A stretch of 64,000 nt of DNA from an uncultured Sphingomonadaceae bacterium. GTDB lineage: Bacteria > Pseudomonadota > Alphaproteobacteria > Sphingomonadales > Sphingomonadaceae. The stretch's first letter is position 1; every line of letters begins with the position of its first letter. Below the pieces are notes generated by a model that did not search any database, was not told the DNA's origin, and worked only from the letters and a program-made list of their open reading frames with translations. The translations under genes were made by a program, and so were the position numbers. Positions 61,162 through 64,000 of this stretch are shown piece by piece. The DNA is taken from NCBI GenBank assembly GCA_947488845.1, contig CANLBM010000006.1:1-64000 (forward strand). Reading direction: 5' to 3'.

Positions 61162-61639
61162 TATCGGAGGTCGGCGGTTTTGGCTGTCCCTCGGCCAGCT
61201 CACGACGCCTGAGCAGCTTTGTCCGCATATCAGCGAGTTTCCGGTCGAGATTGATGCGTATCTGTTCCGGACTGATATCATCCTCGATCGCCCGGGTCAG
61301 GGCCACCATCTGTTTGTGCGCCAGCAGCAATCTGACGCCAACGCCGTCATTATATTGCTTCACCGTCGCAACCTGTTTTCCTTCGTGGAAAACCGGTTTC
61401 TCGACGCCGTTGCGGGCGCGGTCGAGCAAATCCATTTCCAGCAGCTCGTAACCGGCGGTGAGAGACCGCATCCATTCCCGGAGAAACTCCGGATCCCGCT
61501 CGCGCCAGTTATACACGGTCGACAACGCAACACCGGCCGCCCTGGCCGAAGCCGACACGTGCGAGCTTAGGGCAAGATTTTTCAGGAACTTCAGCTTGCG
61601 CCTGTGGTCATAACATCCCCCGACTTTTGATTTTACCAT
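61151..61639 (-). CDS. GTA small terminase-like protein g1
   Basis: A 162-residue DNA-binding protein directly upstream of the large terminase. The helix-turn-helix is HVSASARAAGVALSTVYNWRERDPEF at about 27-52, followed by a long helical segment suited to oligomerisation and a charged tail. ATG 61639 is preceded by GGAG. GTA g1 is considered the small terminase. It is the first gene of the cluster; I could not identify the GTA promoter or a GafA-type site in 61640-61811. Confidence 0.85.
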   Translation of the reverse strand: MVKSKVGGCYDHRRKLKFLKNLALSSHVSASARAAGVALSTVYNWRERDPEFLREWMRSLTAGYELLEMDLLDRARNGVEKPVFHEGKQVATVKQYNDGVGVRLLLAHKQMVALTRAIEDDISPEQIRINLDRKLADMRTKLLRRRELAEGQPKPPTSDNDE

Positions 61640-61811
61640 GAACATACTCCGCACCGGATCGACGCGAACCGTCCGGCCACAAAAAAGGGTCTTCCGGCCC
61701 GAGCACCCCGCCGGTCCGGCTGGGTCACTCAGAGCCGGTCGGCCCGAATCACATTTTCGCGATGTTCCTGATATGTACCCAAACAGCGTGACGATGTCAA
61801 GCCTTTTGTGC

Positions 61812-63605
61812 CTATTTGGTAAAATCAGCCTGCAGATCAATCGTCGGCAGCACATGTTCGCCGATGTAATCCGCCGCCATTTCCGCCAGTTCCCGGCCGA
61901 GATGCCAGTCGAGTATCTGCATATTGGGAATGATTGGCGGGTTCACCAATATATCCTGCTCGCCGAGCATTTCCTTCGATGCCATCCGGCTTGCGACCAC
62001 CATCGACCGCGACATGATTTCGACAATCGAGGGAAATTCTGCGTCCCGTTTGCGCCGGAAGATTACGTCTCGCAACAGGCGCCAACGTCCGCGAATGTCT
62101 CCATATAACGCCTTTGTCCGCCATATTTCATGCGGATCGCCCAGAGACACCACGATATTCGGCCCGGACTTGAGCCCGTGCATCACCTTGACGGGGACAT
62201 TGTCGAGCACCCCGCCGTCGACCAGGATATTGCCGTCCTTGTCGATGAACGGCGGCAATATGGTCGGCAGGGATCCCGACGCCCGGACGCATTCCCACAG
62301 CGGCCCCCGCCGGTGGATATGCAGGCCGTTGGTCGACAGGTTGGTCGAGACACCGAAAAAATTGATCGGCTGGTCGGCGATATCACGGGTGCCATAGCGG
62401 GTTCTCAATTCACTATCGAACACCGTCGGATCGAGCAGTGAATAGATTGGCAGCGTCAGCCGCTTCATCGCCTTGGCGTGGATGAACATCGCTTCCATCT
62501 GGTCGAGCGTTTCGTCCACCGACATGCCGCGGGCAATCGCACCGCCCATCGCCGCCCCGGCGCTGGCACCACCGATAAAATCGATCGGAATGTCGGCCTG
62601 CCGCAACGCCTTGATCACACCAAGATGGGCACAGCCAAGAGCGCCCCCGCCCGCCAGCACGATGCCGACGGCCCGACCGGTCAGGAAACGGGCGACCTTG
62701 GTAAAGTCCGCATCATTGTCGAGAGCGACATGATGATGCAATTTGGGGCTACGCGGATCAATCCACTCGCTGCTCCTGCTGATCGATTTGTCGGTGCTTT
62801 TCCGAAGCAACAGCAAGGTCCGCTGCGGCTCCGCGATCGACCGCATCGCCGATATTTCCATCGCGTTCGGTTCGGGATCCGCCTGGCCGGGCCGCGCCAC
62901 CATCACCAGCGCATCGGCGTTGCGGCACACCATCTGCCCCCAGTCCTCCGGACCGCTGCCGTCGATCAGGACATAGGCGCCCTTGGCTTCCTGCTCCGCC
63001 AGCCAGGACTGATATTCACCGCTGTCCGCCGCTTCACTGGTTCCGCGATCGAGCGGCACGACCGGCGTGCCTGCCGCGACCACCGCGTCAAACGCCTCGG
63101 CTATCCGCATCAGAAACCCGTCCGGCAAGGCGCTGTTTCCTGCGGGTAGCAGCGCAATCACCCGTGGGTTATTCGATGTTATCGACGATGTCCGCGCGGT
63201 CGCGACCGCCAGCCGCTCGGAAACCAGCTTCAGCATCGCGGCGTATAGTTCGGGATGGCGCAGAGCAATTTCGTCAAAGGCACGCCGCGAGACTTCCCGC
63301 ACCATCGAATCGCGGGTGGCTATGACATCGGCGGTCCGCTTGCCACCGGCAAAAAAGGCCAGTTCTCCGACCGCTTCTCCCGTTTCGATATGGGCGACAA
63401 TCCGCATCTTGTTGACCACGACCCGAAACCGCCCGGACTCGACAAAATATAGCGCATCTGCGTCGTCGCCCTGGCGAACCAGCGCCTCGCCTCCCGTGAT
63501 ATGCTTCATCACAGAGGCATCTTGCAACGCGCCCAGGGCTTCCGGGGACACCCCCTGAAAAAGGGCCTTCCGCCCCAGATCCGGTATTTTTGTTGGTTCA
63601 GCCAA
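61812..63605 (-). CDS. cNMP-binding-domain patatin-like phospholipase (NTE family)
   Basis: A 597-residue protein. A cyclic-nucleotide-binding-like domain covers about 10-125 (LVRQGDDADALYFVESGRFRVV, GEAVGELAFFAGGKRTADVIA). The patatin domain spans about 310-500: oxyanion GGGALGCAHLGVIKAL, nucleophile Ser in GGASAGAAMG and catalytic Asp in VDGGVLDNVP. This is the neuropathy-target-esterase layout of bacterial lysophospholipases. The start is TTG 63605 with GGGAA upstream. It flanks the GTA cluster upstream. Confidence 0.92.
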   Translation of the reverse strand: MAEPTKIPDLGRKALFQGVSPEALGALQDASVMKHITGGEALVRQGDDADALYFVESGRFRVVVNKMRIVAHIETGEAVGELAFFAGGKRTADVIATRDSMVREVSRRAFDEIALRHPELYAAMLKLVSERLAVATARTSSITSNNPRVIALLPAGNSALPDGFLMRIAEAFDAVVAAGTPVVPLDRGTSEAADSGEYQSWLAEQEAKGAYVLIDGSGPEDWGQMVCRNADALVMVARPGQADPEPNAMEISAMRSIAEPQRTLLLLRKSTDKSISRSSEWIDPRSPKLHHHVALDNDADFTKVARFLTGRAVGIVLAGGGALGCAHLGVIKALRQADIPIDFIGGASAGAAMGGAIARGMSVDETLDQMEAMFIHAKAMKRLTLPIYSLLDPTVFDSELRTRYGTRDIADQPINFFGVSTNLSTNGLHIHRRGPLWECVRASGSLPTILPPFIDKDGNILVDGGVLDNVPVKVMHGLKSGPNIVVSLGDPHEIWRTKALYGDIRGRWRLLRDVIFRRKRDAEFPSIVEIMSRSMVVASRMASKEMLGEQDILVNPPIIPNMQILDWHLGRELAEMAADYIGEHVLPTIDLQADFTK

Positions 63606-63680
63606 TCTATGTTCCCTGTCGGTGCGACCCGAACTGATCTGTTATCCAGCCAAATCGTCGTACAATCAAGGCTTTAGGTA

Positions 63681-64000
63681 TCAGGCCAGATGACACATCA
63701 ATCCGCGACTGGGCGCGACCTCGTTCGCCAGCATCGCCAGATAGGCGGCTTGCAGGGCATCGCGCCCGTCCAGCAGCTCGACCTTCAGATAGGCACTGGC
63801 ACCCGAAACAAATGCGGAAAACTGCTCGTCGACCTGCGCGCGAAACGCCGCCGGCCCGATTTCCTTCATCAGGCTTTCCGCGGCAGTGGGGGCAAAGAAA
63901 AGCTCTGGTTTGGGACCTTGCAGAGCATCGGCACCGCCGCGCTCTGAAATATGGGTCGCACCGACCAGGGAGCTGAACTTAAGATTCTCGCCCCAATGGG
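63681..64000 (-). CDS. DUF2855-like protein, C-terminal part (gene runs off the window)
   Basis: The minus-strand frame is open from the window edge to the stop at 63681. It encodes the last 105 residues of a protein with HWGENLKFSSLVGATHISER, GPKPELFFAPTAAESL and a C-terminus ending APSRGLMCHL, which resembles DUF2855 proteins. The N-terminal part lies beyond 64000. The function is unknown; MDR-like reductase relatives have been proposed. Confidence 0.7.
   Translation of the reverse strand, partial: HWGENLKFSSLVGATHISERGGADALQGPKPELFFAPTAAESLMKEIGPAAFRAQVDEQFSAFVSGASAYLKVELLDGRDALQAAYLAMLANEVAPSRGLMCHLA

Noticed and set aside
46417-61639. Cluster as an intact temperate prophage
   Set aside because: No integrase, repressor, replication or lysis genes, very short tape measure, and gene order matches GTA.
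1-64000. CRISPR arrays, intact tRNA or rRNA genes
   Set aside because: No regularly spaced repeats and no complete tRNA or rRNA sequence seen; the only tRNA-like sequence is the fragment at 6100-6136.

Overview
This 64 kb window looks like chromosome from an alphaproteobacterium of the order Sphingomonadales (Sphingorhabdus/Parasphingorhabdus/Sphingopyxis-like). The grounds are the gene content: a PhyR-NepR-EcfG general stress response, a Rhodobacter-type gene transfer agent (GTA) cluster, an OmpA with a polyproline linker, and the style of the small palindromic repeats. The genus is inference; no rRNA or intact tRNA gene was found.

Region 1 (1-8.5 kb) is accessory. After about 0.95 kb with no convincing gene come an exported redox set (lipoprotein cytochrome c, Tat-exported ALO-type flavin oxidase, Tat-exported PLP racemase/aldolase-like enzyme) with a TetR regulator, then a GST. 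A fragment of a tRNA-Met gene and a 5'-truncated Fic ('mobile mystery protein B'-like) gene mark an old integration scar. Next to it is a nitric-oxide style divergon: NsrR against truncated haemoglobin, a small membrane protein and a DUF1971 protein.

Region 2 (8.6-28 kb) is a stress-response island. It holds a KdpD/KdpE-like pair (the kinase is frameshifted in an A6 run), a Pal-like lipoprotein, DUF421, hemerythrin, a small lipoprotein, a Crp/Fnr regulator coupled to an HWE histidine kinase, then phyR, nepR-ecfG, a BLUF photoreceptor, a BON-MscS channel, DUF2383, PLDc_N, DUF202, phospholipase D, a second (frameshifted) MscS, GNAT and DUF2254. I read about ten matches to the EcfG promoter pattern GGAAC-N16/17-(C/G/A/T)GTT or -GTA. 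Most lie immediately upstream of genes here, and one precedes a candidate small RNA ending in a strong hairpin. Together these suggest a local EcfG regulon.

Region 3 (27-46 kb) is mostly housekeeping: cytochrome c, tag, an ICMT-like membrane protein, a PQQ-type sugar dehydrogenase, DUF1499, an overlapping DUF1285-NUDIX-cca operon, acs, nitroreductase, small DNA-binding proteins, parC, a ceramidase-like protein, purC, purS, purQ and ompA.

Region 4 (46.4-61.6 kb, minus strand) is an apparently complete GTA structural cluster: TerS-like, TerL, portal, protease, capsid, connector, head closure, tail genes, tape measure, g12-g15 and a DUF2793 protein. It is tightly overlapping, with no integrase, repressor or lysis gene. 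Nearly every gap in it is filled by a palindromic repeat, and three structural genes (terminase, protease, tail chaperone) carry repeat-derived in-frame insertions. g12 carries a large N-terminal glycoside-hydrolase/TIM-barrel-like domain fused to DUF2460, while g15 is short. The window ends with a cNMP-binding patatin phospholipase and the 3' part of a DUF2855 gene.
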